DNA of 64,000 bases from SAR202 cluster bacterium bin127. GTDB taxonomy: Bacteria > Chloroflexota > Dehalococcoidia > Lucifugimonadales > Lucifugimonadaceae. The position numbers and the translations under genes are program-made. The notes beneath the pieces are model-generated. The model worked only from the letters and a program-made list of their open reading frames with translations. It did no database searches and had not been told where the DNA came from. The DNA lies in the NCBI GenBank assembly GCA_002239045.1, contig MPNN01000007.1, forward strand, positions 62,001-126,000, given 5' to 3'. Positions 15,731-25,186 of the stretch are shown piece by piece. Position 1 is the first letter of the stretch. Each line of letters opens with the position of its first letter.

Positions 15731-16143
15731 GAGAGGTGTTTGCGGACACCGGTTATTGGGTGGCGATGATCAGTTCCGACGACATTTTGCGCGACGCTGT
15801 AGACCGGATAGCGGGTGAAATCGGCGCTTGCCAAGTCGTGACAAGCGAAATGGTGTTGGTTGAGGTCTTGAATTTCTTTGCCCGAGGTGGTGACCGGGCC
15901 CGTAGCGCTGCCGTAGCAGCAGTCAGAGACCTCAATCACGACTCAGATGTAGAGATTGTTGCACAAACTAGCGCGCAGTTCGCAAAGGCTTTTGATCGAT
16001 ACAGCAGTCGTTTGGATCAGAGTTGGAGCTTGGTGGACTGCTCAAGTTTCGTGCTGATGGAAGAACGGGGCATCCACGACGCGCTGGCTCATGACATCGA
16101 CTTCGTGCAGGCGGGATTCAACGCGTTGTTGCGGTCGGGGTGA
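15727..16143 (+). CDS. PIN-domain ribonuclease toxin
   Basis: The 138-residue protein is a PIN nuclease: FADTGYWVAM with the first metal aspartate near residue 7, SEMVLVEVLNFFARG with the conserved glutamate near 48, and SLVDCSSFVLMEERG with the third acidic residue near 104, then ALAHDIDFVQAGF, where H-D-x-D-F is the family's last motif. All four acidic positions look intact, so unlike the other PIN genes in this window it should be functional. It is coupled to the DUF104 antitoxin upstream. The target RNA is unknown. Confidence 0.9.
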   Translation: MREVFADTGYWVAMISSDDILRDAVDRIAGEIGACQVVTSEMVLVEVLNFFARGGDRARSAAVAAVRDLNHDSDVEIVAQTSAQFAKAFDRYSSRLDQSWSLVDCSSFVLMEERGIHDALAHDIDFVQAGFNALLRSG

Positions 16144-16186
16144 TGTAGTCGGGAATGATGTATGTGGTGCTAGGACGAAGTTGCGT

Positions 16187-16280
16187 GTCCCCTTTGTCCT
16201 TCGGACATTTCCCCAGCGAGCGGGTTCTTTGCACTCCGTCGTCCGGCCCCTCTGGATTCCGGCTTTCGCCGGAATGACGG
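16187..16280. repeat. Two adjacent intergenic repeats, families C and B
   Basis: Family C (CCCCTTTGTCCTTCGGACATTTCCCC, then CAGCGAGCGGG) is at 16187-16226 and contains the inner hairpin GTCCTTCGGAC. Family B (GGATTCCGGCTTTCGCCGG) is at 16253-16280. Together they fill most of the 221-bp gap between the convergent PIN and zwf genes and may help end both transcripts. Confidence 0.75.
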
Positions 16281-16364
16281 AAGTTGTGCAAAGAACCCTT
16301 AGGGCACCAAGTGGGAGGGTTGTGCACAGCACCCGAGCGGGGAAAACCGATAGATCACGCCGGA

Positions 16365-17807
16365 TTAGACCGGATTTGACCAATACCGCCCAGGGCCAAT
16401 GAATTGGGCGGCGGCTATCGGGCCCCAGCTGCCGCGGGCGTAGGGGTAGAGTTGCGAGGCGAGCTCGGTCTCCCAAGCTTCAACGTAGGGGTCGATTACT
16501 GCCCACGACAGTTCGATCTCGTCGGCGCGGGTGAAGAGGGAGGCATCGCCGCTTACTGCGTCGAGCAACAACCGCTCGTAGGCGTCACGCATGCCAACTG
16601 GAAAACGGTATTCGAGTTCTTGGGCCTGGGCGCGTAGCTCCGGTCCTGGGCGTTTGTTGTCGATTGTGAGACGAATCGCTTCGTCCGGCTGAATGACGAT
16701 CCTCAGCATATTCGGGACCAACCCGGACGCGTCTTCGACATCGAAAATCCGATGCGGGGGTTGGCGGAACTGGATCGCGATCTCGGTGAACTTACTTTTC
16801 AACGCCTTGCCTGACCGCATGTAGAACGGGACACCTTGCCATCGCCAGTTGTCGACAAAGAGACGCAGCGCACCGTATGTCGAGATCGCCGAAGCCTGCG
16901 AGACTCCGTCGTGATCTCGATAACCGTTGTACTGGCCTCGGATCGAGTTAGCCGCGGCTTGTTGGCGATTGGGTCTGCGGACCGCGCTCAACACTTTCGC
17001 CTTTTCGTCACGGAGAGAGTTGGCGTGATTGGTCGCCGGTGGCTCCATCGCGACAAGAGCGAGCAACTGTAGGATGTGGCTCTGGAACATGTCCCTGAGC
17101 ACGCCGGAGTGTTCGTAATATGCTGCGCGGTCGGCGACGTCCAAGTCTTCAAGGACGGAGATCTGGACGTGGTCGATATAGTTTCGGTTCCAGAGCGGTT
17201 CGAATATGGTGTTGCCGAACCGGAACACGATCAGGTTCTGAACCGTGTCCTTGCCGAGGTAGTGGTCGATCCGGAAGAGCTGGTGCTCGGCGGCGCGCGT
17301 ATGTATCGCCTCGTTGAGGAGGCGCGCCGATTCGAGGTCGGTACCAAACGGTTTTTCGACAACCAGACGCCTGACGCCGTTGGTTTCGTCCAACATGCCG
17401 GCATCGCCCAAGGCATCGACAGTGCTTTCGTAGAGAGTGGGGGAGAGAGCCAGGTAGTAGAGACGGTCGTCCTTCGCTTCGCCGTCGGAGTCTGTTTTGA
17501 TGAAGTCGTCGAGTCGTTTCAACGATGCGATGTCATTGGACGACCCTCGGACGTAATTTATCTGATTCGCGAAGTCGATCCAGTGTTGAGCATCTGAGGA
17601 GTAGCTGTCCGACGCCTCCTCGAATAGCAGCCTTCGGTACGACTCGTCGTCAAAGTCCGATCGCGCACAGGCGACGAATCGACATTTTTCCGGTAGCGCG
17701 CCGATCGAGTGCAGATGGAACAACGCAGGGGCGAGTTTGCGTTGTGTCAGGTCTCCGGACGCGCCGAAGATAACGATCGTGAATTGCCGTTGGTCGCTAG
17801 TCGGCAT
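16365..17807 (-). CDS. zwf: Glucose-6-phosphate 1-dehydrogenase
   Basis: The 480-residue enzyme oxidises glucose 6-phosphate to 6-phosphoglucono-lactone with NAD(P). It has the Rossmann motif GASGDLTQRKL near residue 15, EKPFGTDLESA near 155 and the signature RIDHYLGKD near 182, where most family members have glutamate after the lysine. NRNYIDHVQI follows. Length is normal for the family. It is the last gene of the pentose phosphate operon; its start lies 11 bp inside gnd. Confidence 0.97.
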   Translation of the reverse strand: MPTSDQRQFTIVIFGASGDLTQRKLAPALFHLHSIGALPEKCRFVACARSDFDDESYRRLLFEEASDSYSSDAQHWIDFANQINYVRGSSNDIASLKRLDDFIKTDSDGEAKDDRLYYLALSPTLYESTVDALGDAGMLDETNGVRRLVVEKPFGTDLESARLLNEAIHTRAAEHQLFRIDHYLGKDTVQNLIVFRFGNTIFEPLWNRNYIDHVQISVLEDLDVADRAAYYEHSGVLRDMFQSHILQLLALVAMEPPATNHANSLRDEKAKVLSAVRRPNRQQAAANSIRGQYNGYRDHDGVSQASAISTYGALRLFVDNWRWQGVPFYMRSGKALKSKFTEIAIQFRQPPHRIFDVEDASGLVPNMLRIVIQPDEAIRLTIDNKRPGPELRAQAQELEYRFPVGMRDAYERLLLDAVSGDASLFTRADEIELSWAVIDPYVEAWETELASQLYPYARGSWGPIAAAQFIGPGRYWSNPV

Positions 17808-18711
17808 CGGTGCGTCTTACGCTGTGGCCGCCGAACGCGTTGCGCATTGCGGCCAGCGCACGCCCTCCCATTGGGTTGTCTTGGCGTGAACGAAATCGCA
17901 TTTGGAGCGCCGCTGTTATGACCGGCGCGGGCACCGCCAACTCGACCGATGCATCGACCGTCCAACGTCCCTCACCGGAGTCCTCGACATAAGACGACAA
18001 CTGGTCCAATCCCGGATCTTCTTTGAGTTCGTCGGCGGTGAGGTCGAGCAGCCACGAACGGATGACGCTGCCGTAGCGCCAGTTTTCACAAATCTCGGCG
18101 AGGTTGAGGCTGAACTCGCTCTTGGCTTCGAGGAGTTCAAGTCCCTCGGCGAAGGCCTGCATCATGCCGTATTCGATGCCGTTGTGGATCATTTTGACGT
18201 AGTGGCCAGAGCCGCTAGGACCGACGTACAGGTTGCCGTCGGATTCTGGTGGAGCGAGAGATTTGAATATCGGTAGATTCCGTTCATACGCGTCTTTGTT
18301 TCCACCGATGGTCAGGCAGTAACCATTTTCCAGACCCCAGATACCGCCGCTGGTCCCGCTGTCCAACATATCGATGCCGAGTTTAGCCAATTCTTCCGCA
18401 CGGCGCATCGATTCCTTGTAGTTTGAGTTCCCACCGTCGATCAATGTGTCGCCCGTCGACATGCATCCGGCCAACTCGTCAACCGTCGATTGGGTGATAT
18501 CACCGGATGGAACCATCACCCATACAGTACGCGGCGTTTCGAGCGCATTCACCAAGTCAGCGAGTGATGATTTGCCGGTTCCGCCGTAAGTCTCCAATTC
18601 ATCGCGCGCCCCGGCATCTAGATCGAAACCGACGACTGCGTGGCCGTCTTGCAACAAGCGACGCGCCATGTTGCCACCCATTCTGCCAAGTCCAACGATC
18701 CCGATTTGCAT
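17797..18711 (-). CDS. gnd: 6-phosphogluconate dehydrogenase, decarboxylating (short type)
   Basis: The 304-residue protein is the short, GntZ/YqeC-like form, about 170 residues shorter than the classical E. coli enzyme. GLGRMGGNMARRL at residues 6-18 is the NAD(P) fold, DGGNSNYK near 92 and SGSGHYVKMIHNGIEYG near 168 are signature segments with the catalytic lysine. It makes ribulose 5-phosphate with release of CO2. GGAG lies 7 bases before the ATG. It sits between the unknown gene and zwf in the operon and overlaps zwf by 11 bp. Confidence 0.95.
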   Translation of the reverse strand: MQIGIVGLGRMGGNMARRLLQDGHAVVGFDLDAGARDELETYGGTGKSSLADLVNALETPRTVWVMVPSGDITQSTVDELAGCMSTGDTLIDGGNSNYKESMRRAEELAKLGIDMLDSGTSGGIWGLENGYCLTIGGNKDAYERNLPIFKSLAPPESDGNLYVGPSGSGHYVKMIHNGIEYGMMQAFAEGLELLEAKSEFSLNLAEICENWRYGSVIRSWLLDLTADELKEDPGLDQLSSYVEDSGEGRWTVDASVELAVPAPVITAALQMRFRSRQDNPMGGRALAAMRNAFGGHSVRRTDAD

Positions 18712-18722
18712 TGTTTTGCTCC

Positions 18723-19646
18723 TTATGCGGATACGCGCTCAACTTGCAACGCTTCTGAAACCGCCGACAACCGGCTGGCAATCGCTTCGGCGACCACCTC
18801 AACGTCCGCGTTACCGTCGGTAAGCTCGCGCAGACAGGTCATATAGGTTTCGGCGCCGATGATGATTTTCGCTTTGCCCGGCATCTCTGAAACGACTGTG
18901 GTTGCCGATGCGACAGAACGCGGTAGCGAACCGGGTGTGACATTGTCGCCGACCGCGAGCGGGAAGATCGTGTCCAGCGTGAAACACGGCATCACGTCGG
19001 CCCTATCATCGATGTGAGTTCGCGCGCTCAACGTTTCTGCAACGATACGCACCGATGGCAAGTTCATTACCCAGAAATGCGGATCTAGGCCGGCATCTTG
19101 GAACAACGAGATGATGCGCAGAGCGTTTTCGGACTGAAGCATTGGATCGGGCCACTCGCCCCTCGGTTTTCGGATGTCCCAAGCGACAGTGGCCTCGAAC
19201 GTGTTGGCGAAATCATAGATGCCGATGTGTTTGTCGATCGGAGACATCGACCTCGCGACCTGACTCGCGTTGCTTGGTGCGCTGATCTCACCCATGTCTT
19301 GCGCCGCGTTCAAAACCGGTAACAACAAGACATCCGGTTTGAACTTGGTCGTGACTTCGTTCATCTCCTCGATCGCGGCCTCGAGATAGTTGCGGACATC
19401 GAACGCGAACGTCAACATCGTGGGAATGTTGGCTGACAGTGCGCGAAATAAGGAACCCTCGCCAATGTCGGAGTCCAACCAGATCAGCGAGTGGGATCGT
19501 GGAAGACCGCGTTCAAACGAGATTTCGAGTGCATCGATCAAAGTGTGGATCAGCCCTACGAGACACGCGCGATCTTCGGGGTCGTTTCGATCCAAACCCA
19601 AGCCGTGCTCAACATCCGTCGCGTTAAGTATGAATTCAGGGTTCAA
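18723..19646 (-). CDS. Conserved protein of unknown function in the pentose phosphate operon
   Basis: I do not recognise a family for this 307-residue soluble protein. It has alternating strand-helix segments, for example PDVLLLPVLNAA near residue 105, GLDPHFWVMNLPSVRIVAETL near 195 and AKIIIGAETYMTCLREL near 268, which would fit a TIM-barrel aldolase-like fold. The start is TTG at 19646. It lies 11 bp before gnd and 28 bp after pgi on the same strand, so it is surely co-transcribed with them. Its place suggests a lactonase, aldolase or regulator acting on sugar phosphates. Confidence 0.75.
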   Translation of the reverse strand: MNPEFILNATDVEHGLGLDRNDPEDRACLVGLIHTLIDALEISFERGLPRSHSLIWLDSDIGEGSLFRALSANIPTMLTFAFDVRNYLEAAIEEMNEVTTKFKPDVLLLPVLNAAQDMGEISAPSNASQVARSMSPIDKHIGIYDFANTFEATVAWDIRKPRGEWPDPMLQSENALRIISLFQDAGLDPHFWVMNLPSVRIVAETLSARTHIDDRADVMPCFTLDTIFPLAVGDNVTPGSLPRSVASATTVVSEMPGKAKIIIGAETYMTCLRELTDGNADVEVVAEAIASRLSAVSEALQVERVSA

Positions 19647-19674
19647 TATTGCGCTTTCTCATGGGTGACCAAAC

Positions 19675-21231
19675 TCAAGTGATCTTGGCGGTAACCGACT
19701 TGAGTTCAGAGATGACGTTGCCTTCTGTCTGAACAAATTCCGCACGCCGGCCGTTTTCGCGGCAAGCTTGCACATCGCCGACTGCTTGTGAATGCAAGAG
19801 GTCACCTAAAGAATATGTCTGACCGGGAACCGCGACGTCAACATCTGTATTCTCGGTGATGGCGAGCAATCGAACCGAATTTGGACCGCCTTTGTGTAGT
19901 TGCCCGGTGGAATGCAGGTAACGAGGGCCGTAACCGAAAGTTGTCGCCATTCCGGTTGCATTGCTGATGGCGACTCGCAACGCTGAAATCTGGTTAGTCA
20001 ATTCAATCGATTCTGGCAGATAGGCGACGATCGCGACGTAGCCGCCTTCGTCGCCGCTGTTGGCAATTGATAGGACGGCACTCTCCAGGTCCCTTGGCGC
20101 TTGATTGGGTGCGGAGTTGGACTCAAGGGCTGCTCTCGCGAGTTGTTTTGCAGCTTCGACATCGGGTTGGTCGAACGGATAGACCCCAATAGCACACGCG
20201 GCTACGGTCGTTGCGAACTCCCATCTGAACAACTCGCCTGCTATTGAAGCTCGGTCAGGAACGTCGATCCGGTAAGTCGGGTGGTCGTCGCGCGCGGGGT
20301 TGGCCGGAATGTCTTCGCCTTCCAAAGCGATGCACACGAATTGACGATCATCGCCATAGGCCTGAGGTGGCAACACGGCCTCTCCCGCAATCGGAACGAG
20401 CCCGCGCCCGTTCTTGCCAGTCGACTCGGCCAACAATTGCTCCAACCAAAGTCCGAGTCGCTCCAGACTTGGCGACATAGCGAAGGTAACTTTGTCACGC
20501 CCGCGCAACGCGTTAGTAGCCATGACGATCCCGAGGTCGGCACCCGGATTGCTTGCATCTTCCCGCCGACATCGATCGGCCATCGCCAACGCACTACGCG
20601 TCATCTCATCCGTTGGCATGCCGCAGACCGAAGCCGGCAACATACCGAAACCTGACAATGCGGAAAATCTGCCGCCCACGTTTGGCGGTGTAGGAATATG
20701 GAACGCAAACTCTTTATCGGTGGCGCGATGGGCCAAAGGCGTACCCGGATCTGAAAGGGCGACGAAGTGATCTGCAACATCGGTTATTCCGGCATCACTC
20801 AACGCCGCTCGGAACACGCTTTCGAGGGACAAAGGTTCAACGGTGGTGCCGGATTTGCTGGCGACAGCAAAGGCTGCGGTCGAGATGTCCATCGTCGTCA
20901 GCACATTACGGATAGTGACTGGATTGACGGTATCGAAGACCTTCAGCTTTAGTGCAGTTTCCGGGAATACCGAACTCAACACTTCTGGAGTCAGACTGCT
21001 CCCACCCATACCCAAGATGTTGAACGAAGTGATTCCTTCCATCAAATCTCGGTGGGCGTGTTCCGCGAATCCGATGCCAGAGTGCATAGAAGCGGGAAGA
21101 TCCAGCCAACCCATCCAATCGCCACCGCCACCAGTCGAGGGTTCAGGCCAAATCGAATAGTTGCGTGCCCAAATCCGTCGCACGATGTCAGCGATGCCGA
21201 GGTCGCTCTTGTTGTCAGAACCCGACGTCAA
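19675..21231 (-). CDS. pgi: Glucose-6-phosphate isomerase
   Basis: The 518-residue protein has two SIS-type halves. GMGGSSLTPEV near residue 75 and SKSGTTVEPLS near 125 are the sugar-phosphate-binding loops, and HSTGQLHKGG near residue 455 carries the conserved histidine and lysine. In some bacteria this form is fused to transaldolase as one bifunctional chain; here the genes are adjacent but separate, 21 bp apart. The start is a TTG with only a weak binding site. The enzyme links glycolysis to the oxidative branch. Confidence 0.9.
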   Translation of the reverse strand: MTSGSDNKSDLGIADIVRRIWARNYSIWPEPSTGGGGDWMGWLDLPASMHSGIGFAEHAHRDLMEGITSFNILGMGGSSLTPEVLSSVFPETALKLKVFDTVNPVTIRNVLTTMDISTAAFAVASKSGTTVEPLSLESVFRAALSDAGITDVADHFVALSDPGTPLAHRATDKEFAFHIPTPPNVGGRFSALSGFGMLPASVCGMPTDEMTRSALAMADRCRREDASNPGADLGIVMATNALRGRDKVTFAMSPSLERLGLWLEQLLAESTGKNGRGLVPIAGEAVLPPQAYGDDRQFVCIALEGEDIPANPARDDHPTYRIDVPDRASIAGELFRWEFATTVAACAIGVYPFDQPDVEAAKQLARAALESNSAPNQAPRDLESAVLSIANSGDEGGYVAIVAYLPESIELTNQISALRVAISNATGMATTFGYGPRYLHSTGQLHKGGPNSVRLLAITENTDVDVAVPGQTYSLGDLLHSQAVGDVQACRENGRRAEFVQTEGNVISELKSVTAKIT

Positions 21232-21252
21232 GCTTCACTCGCGTTCCGGTGG

Positions 21253-22377
21253 TTATCCGACACTAGCCAAAGCCGAGATCTTGGCATCGATTCGCGCCAT
21301 CAAGCTATCCCAAGAGTCGGCGAATTTCTCGACTCCTTCGACTAACAGTTGGGCGGTAACCGCCTCGTACGACACGCCTTCATCGGCGAGTTGGGCGAAT
21401 TGGGCCTCCGCCACGTCGACTCTGCTAGTCAAGGTTTCAGCAATGGTTCCGGTTTCAAGCACGTCTTGAACCGTCGGCAACGGCAGCGTGTTGACGGTTT
21501 CCGGTCCCAATAGGCTGTCGAAATAGAGCGTCGGCGCGTATTCGGGGTTTTTGACGCTCGTTGATGCCCATAGCGGGCGTTGCGGTTGAGCCCCGATCTC
21601 ATCGAGCGAAGCAAAGCGAGAGTTGCCATCTGGTTTGCGGGCGAAGAGTCGCTGGTATTCGCGATAGGCCAGTTTAGCGTTTGCGATGCCGATCTTGCCA
21701 ACCAAATCGCTATCGTCCGGCAACTTTTCGTCGGCGAGAGTATCAACCCGGCTGACGAAGAACGAAGCCACCGATGCGATGCGGTCAGGCGATCCGTTGC
21801 CGGTGCTGACGTAGTTGGAAATGCCGTCGAGATACGCGTTAGCCGCTGTGGTGTACGCGTCGAGTGAGAAAAGCAACGTGACGTTCACGTTGATTCCCTC
21901 AGAGATCAGGGTAGTGATCGCGGGCGCACCTTCTGGCGTGCCGGGAACCTTAATCATCACATTGGGCCGACCGACCGCTGCCCACAACCTCCGCGCCTCG
22001 GCGACTGTGCGATCAGTGTCATGGGCGAGATGTGGGTTGACCTCGATCGACACGAAACCGTCGCGATGATTCAATGCTTCATAGGTGGGCAAGAGGATGT
22101 CCGCAGCGTCGCGAACATCTTCGACTGCGACCCGTTCAAACACAACCTCGGCGGAACTACCGTCCTTGGCATATTCGGCGAGACGGTCGTCGTAGACATC
22201 GCTGCCAGCGATCGCGCCGTCGAAGATCGTCGGGTTGGTGGTGATGCCTCGCAACCCGGTGTCGACCAACGCCTGAATCTCTCCGCCATCAATCATGTCT
22301 CGGCTGATCTGGTCCAACCAAACTGCCTGCCCAAGCTCCGCGGCTCTTGTGATGTTGTTGTTTTGTCCGTTATCCAT
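21253..22377 (-). CDS. tal: Transaldolase
   Basis: The 374-residue enzyme has the family signature GITTNPTIFDGAI near residue 43 and the Schiff-base lysine in NVMIKVPGTPEG near residue 140, followed by NVTLLFSLDAY. Length fits the longer transaldolase subfamily that is often fused to phosphoglucose isomerase. It moves a dihydroxyacetone unit between sugar phosphates. It is located between rpiB and pgi in the operon. Confidence 0.97.
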   Translation of the reverse strand: MDNGQNNNITRAAELGQAVWLDQISRDMIDGGEIQALVDTGLRGITTNPTIFDGAIAGSDVYDDRLAEYAKDGSSAEVVFERVAVEDVRDAADILLPTYEALNHRDGFVSIEVNPHLAHDTDRTVAEARRLWAAVGRPNVMIKVPGTPEGAPAITTLISEGINVNVTLLFSLDAYTTAANAYLDGISNYVSTGNGSPDRIASVASFFVSRVDTLADEKLPDDSDLVGKIGIANAKLAYREYQRLFARKPDGNSRFASLDEIGAQPQRPLWASTSVKNPEYAPTLYFDSLLGPETVNTLPLPTVQDVLETGTIAETLTSRVDVAEAQFAQLADEGVSYEAVTAQLLVEGVEKFADSWDSLMARIDAKISALASVG

Positions 22378-22436
22378 TGCTGATGCTTGCCTTGTCCAAG
22401 TCGATTTTGGTAACTCTGATCTGAAGTGAAATCGTG

Positions 22437-22898
22437 TTATTCAGGTGCGAAGTTGGATTGTTCGATGGCGTTGAGTTTGTCTAAGCGACGCTGAAATCGG
22501 ACCTCATCGCCCATCGTCGCCGATAGGAACGCCCGCACTAGCTCGGTTGCGATTGCGTCGCCAACCACTCTTCCGCCGATACACAACACGTTCATATCAT
22601 CGTGTACTACGCCTTGCGCCGCCGAGTAAGTGTCGTGACAGATCGACGCCCGGACGCCTCGGAATTTGTTGGCGGTGACCGCGGCACCGATACCGCTGCC
22701 GCAAACGATGATGCCGCGATCGGAATCGCCCTTCATCACTGCTTCGGCGACAGGAGCAGCGCGATCAGGATAGTCGTCTTCGGCGTCGTAGGAATGTGCC
22801 CCAAGGTCGATGACTTCGTGCCCCGCCGATTTGATCGTGGAAATCACTGTTTCGCGCAGGTTAAATCCTGCGTGATCTGCTCCAACCGCTACTCGCAT
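22437..22898 (-). CDS. rpiB: Ribose-5-phosphate isomerase B
   Basis: The 153-residue protein starts MRVAVGADHAGFNLRE and has the catalytic cysteine in IIVCGSGIGAAV near residue 68 and the HDTYSAAQGVVHDDMNVL segment with the ring-opening histidines near residue 100. It interconverts ribose and ribulose 5-phosphate. The ATG at 22898 is preferred because family members start there; a TTG 17 codons upstream is possible. It is 59 bp before tal and 142 bp after tkt. Confidence 0.95.
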   Translation of the reverse strand: MRVAVGADHAGFNLRETVISTIKSAGHEVIDLGAHSYDAEDDYPDRAAPVAEAVMKGDSDRGIIVCGSGIGAAVTANKFRGVRASICHDTYSAAQGVVHDDMNVLCIGGRVVGDAIATELVRAFLSATMGDEVRFQRRLDKLNAIEQSNFAPE

Positions 22899-23040
22899 AG
22901 GTGGTTCAATCCCAAGGCTGCGTCCAAGCACAATCGTCAAGCGTGCCAACTACGCGGTAATGATACAACCGCCGATTTTCACTCCCAACAACATTGGAGG
23001 CGATCAGGCGACGATCCACCGCCTTCGGTGAATTGACGAA

Positions 23041-25134
23041 TCAGAGAAGCGAACGCGCTGTTTCGGCTACGTTGTCTATCGTGAAACCCAGATTGGCCAT
23101 GACGACGTCGCCGGGTGCTGATGCACCATATCGGTCGATTCCGATGGTTGCACCGTCGAAACCGGTGTAGCGTTCCCAACCGATGGTCGTGCCCGCTTCT
23201 ACGGAGACTCGGGACCGAACCGATGACGGCAGAACGGATTCTCGGTATTCATCGGATTCCGCTTGAAACAGCTCCCACGATGGCATCGAAACTGCTCTTG
23301 CGGCGACCCCTTCGGATTGGAGCTTCAATGCCGCGCCGAGTGCGATCTGCGTCTCCGAACCAGTGCCGATGATGATCACTTCCGGCTCTTTTTCGGTGTC
23401 GGCGATAACATACGCTCCGCGTTGGACGTAACCGCGCGCGAAACCCTGTCCGCCAATGGCGGGGAGTTGCGGGAGATTCTGGCGAGTGAGGATGAGCGCG
23501 GTCGGACCGGACCGGTTTTCGATGGCGATTCTCCATGCTTCGAACGTCTCGGCGGCATCGGCTGGCCTGATGACCGTCAAGTTCGGGATCATTCGCAAGC
23601 CCATCAACTGCGAAATCGGTTGGTGCGTGGGACCGTCTTCGCCCAGTCCGATCGAGTCGTGGGTGAATATCCAGACGCACGGTGCGTGTGAAAGCGCACC
23701 AACACGGATGGCGGGACGGAGGTAGTCGGAGAAGATGAGGAACGTTGCGGCGTACGGTATGACGCCGCCATGTAATGCCATGCCGTTGCAGACAGCGCCC
23801 ATACCATGTTCCCGCACGCCGAAGTGGAGATTCCGTCCATCGGGCATTTCCGGCGAGAACGATCCACGGCCATCGACCTCGGTGTTGTTAGATTCAGCCA
23901 AGTCGGCTGATCCGCCTATCAATCGGGGGATGCTAGGTGTGATGGCGTGCAACGCTTGGCCGGACACGGCTCGGGTGGCAATCGCACCGTCGACTGAACC
24001 GATCAGTCGATTCAAACCGTCGTCCCAACCATCCGGCAGCAATCCGCGCAGATCTTGGAGGAACCGATCGGCAAGCTCCGGGTATTCCGCTTTGTATGCG
24101 TCGAATCGAGCATGCCATTTGTTCGACAATGTTTCGCCGCGTTCAACCGCGGACCGCATGTGTTCGTATACATCCGACGGCACGTCGAAGGGATCATATT
24201 CCCAGCCCAGCTGCGCTCTAGTGGCCGCAACTTCATCACCTCCTAGTGCCTTACCGTGCACGGCGCCAGTGCCCGCAAAGTTTGGACTTCCGAAGCCGAT
24301 AACGGATCGCACCGTGACGAGCGACGGCTTGTCCGGCTCATCGTCCGATGCGTTAAGGGCATTCACGATGCCGGCCAGATCATTGCCGTCAACCGGTTCG
24401 ATGATTTGGAAACCATAGGCTTCATATCGAGCGGCGACGTCTTCTCGGAACGCTTTGTCGGTGTCGCCTTCGATAGATATTTGGTTGTCGTCGTAGATGA
24501 CGATTAGCTTGCCGAGTTGGAGGGTGCCAGCCAACGATGCCGCTTCCGATGCGACTCCCTCCATCATGTCGCCATCAGAGCAGATGGCGTAGGTTCGATG
24601 ATTGACGATTTCGTGGCCGGGACGGTTAAAAGTGTTCGCCAAGATTTTCTCAGCGAGAGCGAATCCGACTGCGTTACCCAGACCTTGACCAAGCGGTCCG
24701 GTGGTCGCTTCCACCCCGGCAGTCAGCCCGTATTCCGGGTGTCCGGGCGTTTTGCTGTCCCACTGACGGAAGTCTTTGATTTCGTCAATAGGTAGGTCGT
24801 ATCCGGTGAGGTGGAGCATCGAGTAGAGAAGCATCGATGCATGACCCGCAGAAAGGACGACGCGATCTCTATCGGCCCAATCAGGCGTCCCGGGAGCGTG
24901 TTTTAGAGCGTGCTGCCACAAAGCGTACGCGGTTGGAGCCAAACCCATTGGCGCACCAGGGTGCCCGCTGTTCGCTTTCTCGACCGCGTCGATCGAGAGG
25001 AAGCGGATGGCATTTATCGACCGCCATGCCACATCGCTGTTAATGGCGGATTCGGAGATAGTGTGGGCGTTTGACAAGGCTGGGCGGTGTGGGTGTGTTC
25101 GCGATTTGGGCGGGCCGAATTGCGAAATCGGCAA
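23041..25134 (-). CDS. tkt: Transketolase
   Basis: The 697-residue enzyme transfers two-carbon units with thiamine diphosphate. It shows [17 protein letters not shown] near residue 55, the cofactor motif [13 protein letters not shown] near 185, the central GSADLAESN near 415 and [17 protein letters not shown] near 445. The N-terminus before NSDVAW has about 30 extra residues; the frame opens with TTG at 25134, but TTG at 25077 would remove most of the extension. It is the first gene of the pentose phosphate operon, and a tandem 13-bp repeat precedes it. Confidence 0.95.
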   Translation of the reverse strand: MPISQFGPPKSRTHPHRPALSNAHTISESAINSDVAWRSINAIRFLSIDAVEKANSGHPGAPMGLAPTAYALWQHALKHAPGTPDWADRDRVVLSAGHASMLLYSMLHLTGYDLPIDEIKDFRQWDSKTPGHPEYGLTAGVEATTGPLGQGLGNAVGFALAEKILANTFNRPGHEIVNHRTYAICSDGDMMEGVASEAASLAGTLQLGKLIVIYDDNQISIEGDTDKAFREDVAARYEAYGFQIIEPVDGNDLAGIVNALNASDDEPDKPSLVTVRSVIGFGSPNFAGTGAVHGKALGGDEVAATRAQLGWEYDPFDVPSDVYEHMRSAVERGETLSNKWHARFDAYKAEYPELADRFLQDLRGLLPDGWDDGLNRLIGSVDGAIATRAVSGQALHAITPSIPRLIGGSADLAESNNTEVDGRGSFSPEMPDGRNLHFGVREHGMGAVCNGMALHGGVIPYAATFLIFSDYLRPAIRVGALSHAPCVWIFTHDSIGLGEDGPTHQPISQLMGLRMIPNLTVIRPADAAETFEAWRIAIENRSGPTALILTRQNLPQLPAIGGQGFARGYVQRGAYVIADTEKEPEVIIIGTGSETQIALGAALKLQSEGVAARAVSMPSWELFQAESDEYRESVLPSSVRSRVSVEAGTTIGWERYTGFDGATIGIDRYGASAPGDVVMANLGFTIDNVAETARSLL

Positions 25135-25160
25135 CCTAAGTGATTGTCCTAAGTGATTGT
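25135..25160. repeat. Tandem 13-bp repeat upstream of transketolase
   Basis: Two exact copies of CCTAAGTGATTGT stand head to tail immediately before the tkt TTG start. On the coding strand they read ACAATCACTTAGG twice, the second ending in AGG next to the start. They could be an operator or a slipped duplication; which one cannot be told from sequence. Confidence 0.7.
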
Positions 25161-25186
25161 ATTAGGTTCTATGCTTCGCTACGTGG

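Noticed and set aside
15389-16364. DUF104-PIN pair as a further cassette with duplicated gene end
   Set aside because: The flanks hold only repeats of families A-D type and no copy of a neighbouring gene end.
21231-21253. Broken transaldolase-isomerase fusion
   Set aside because: Some bacteria have a fused enzyme, but here both genes are complete with their own stop and start, so a natural split is simpler than a frameshift.
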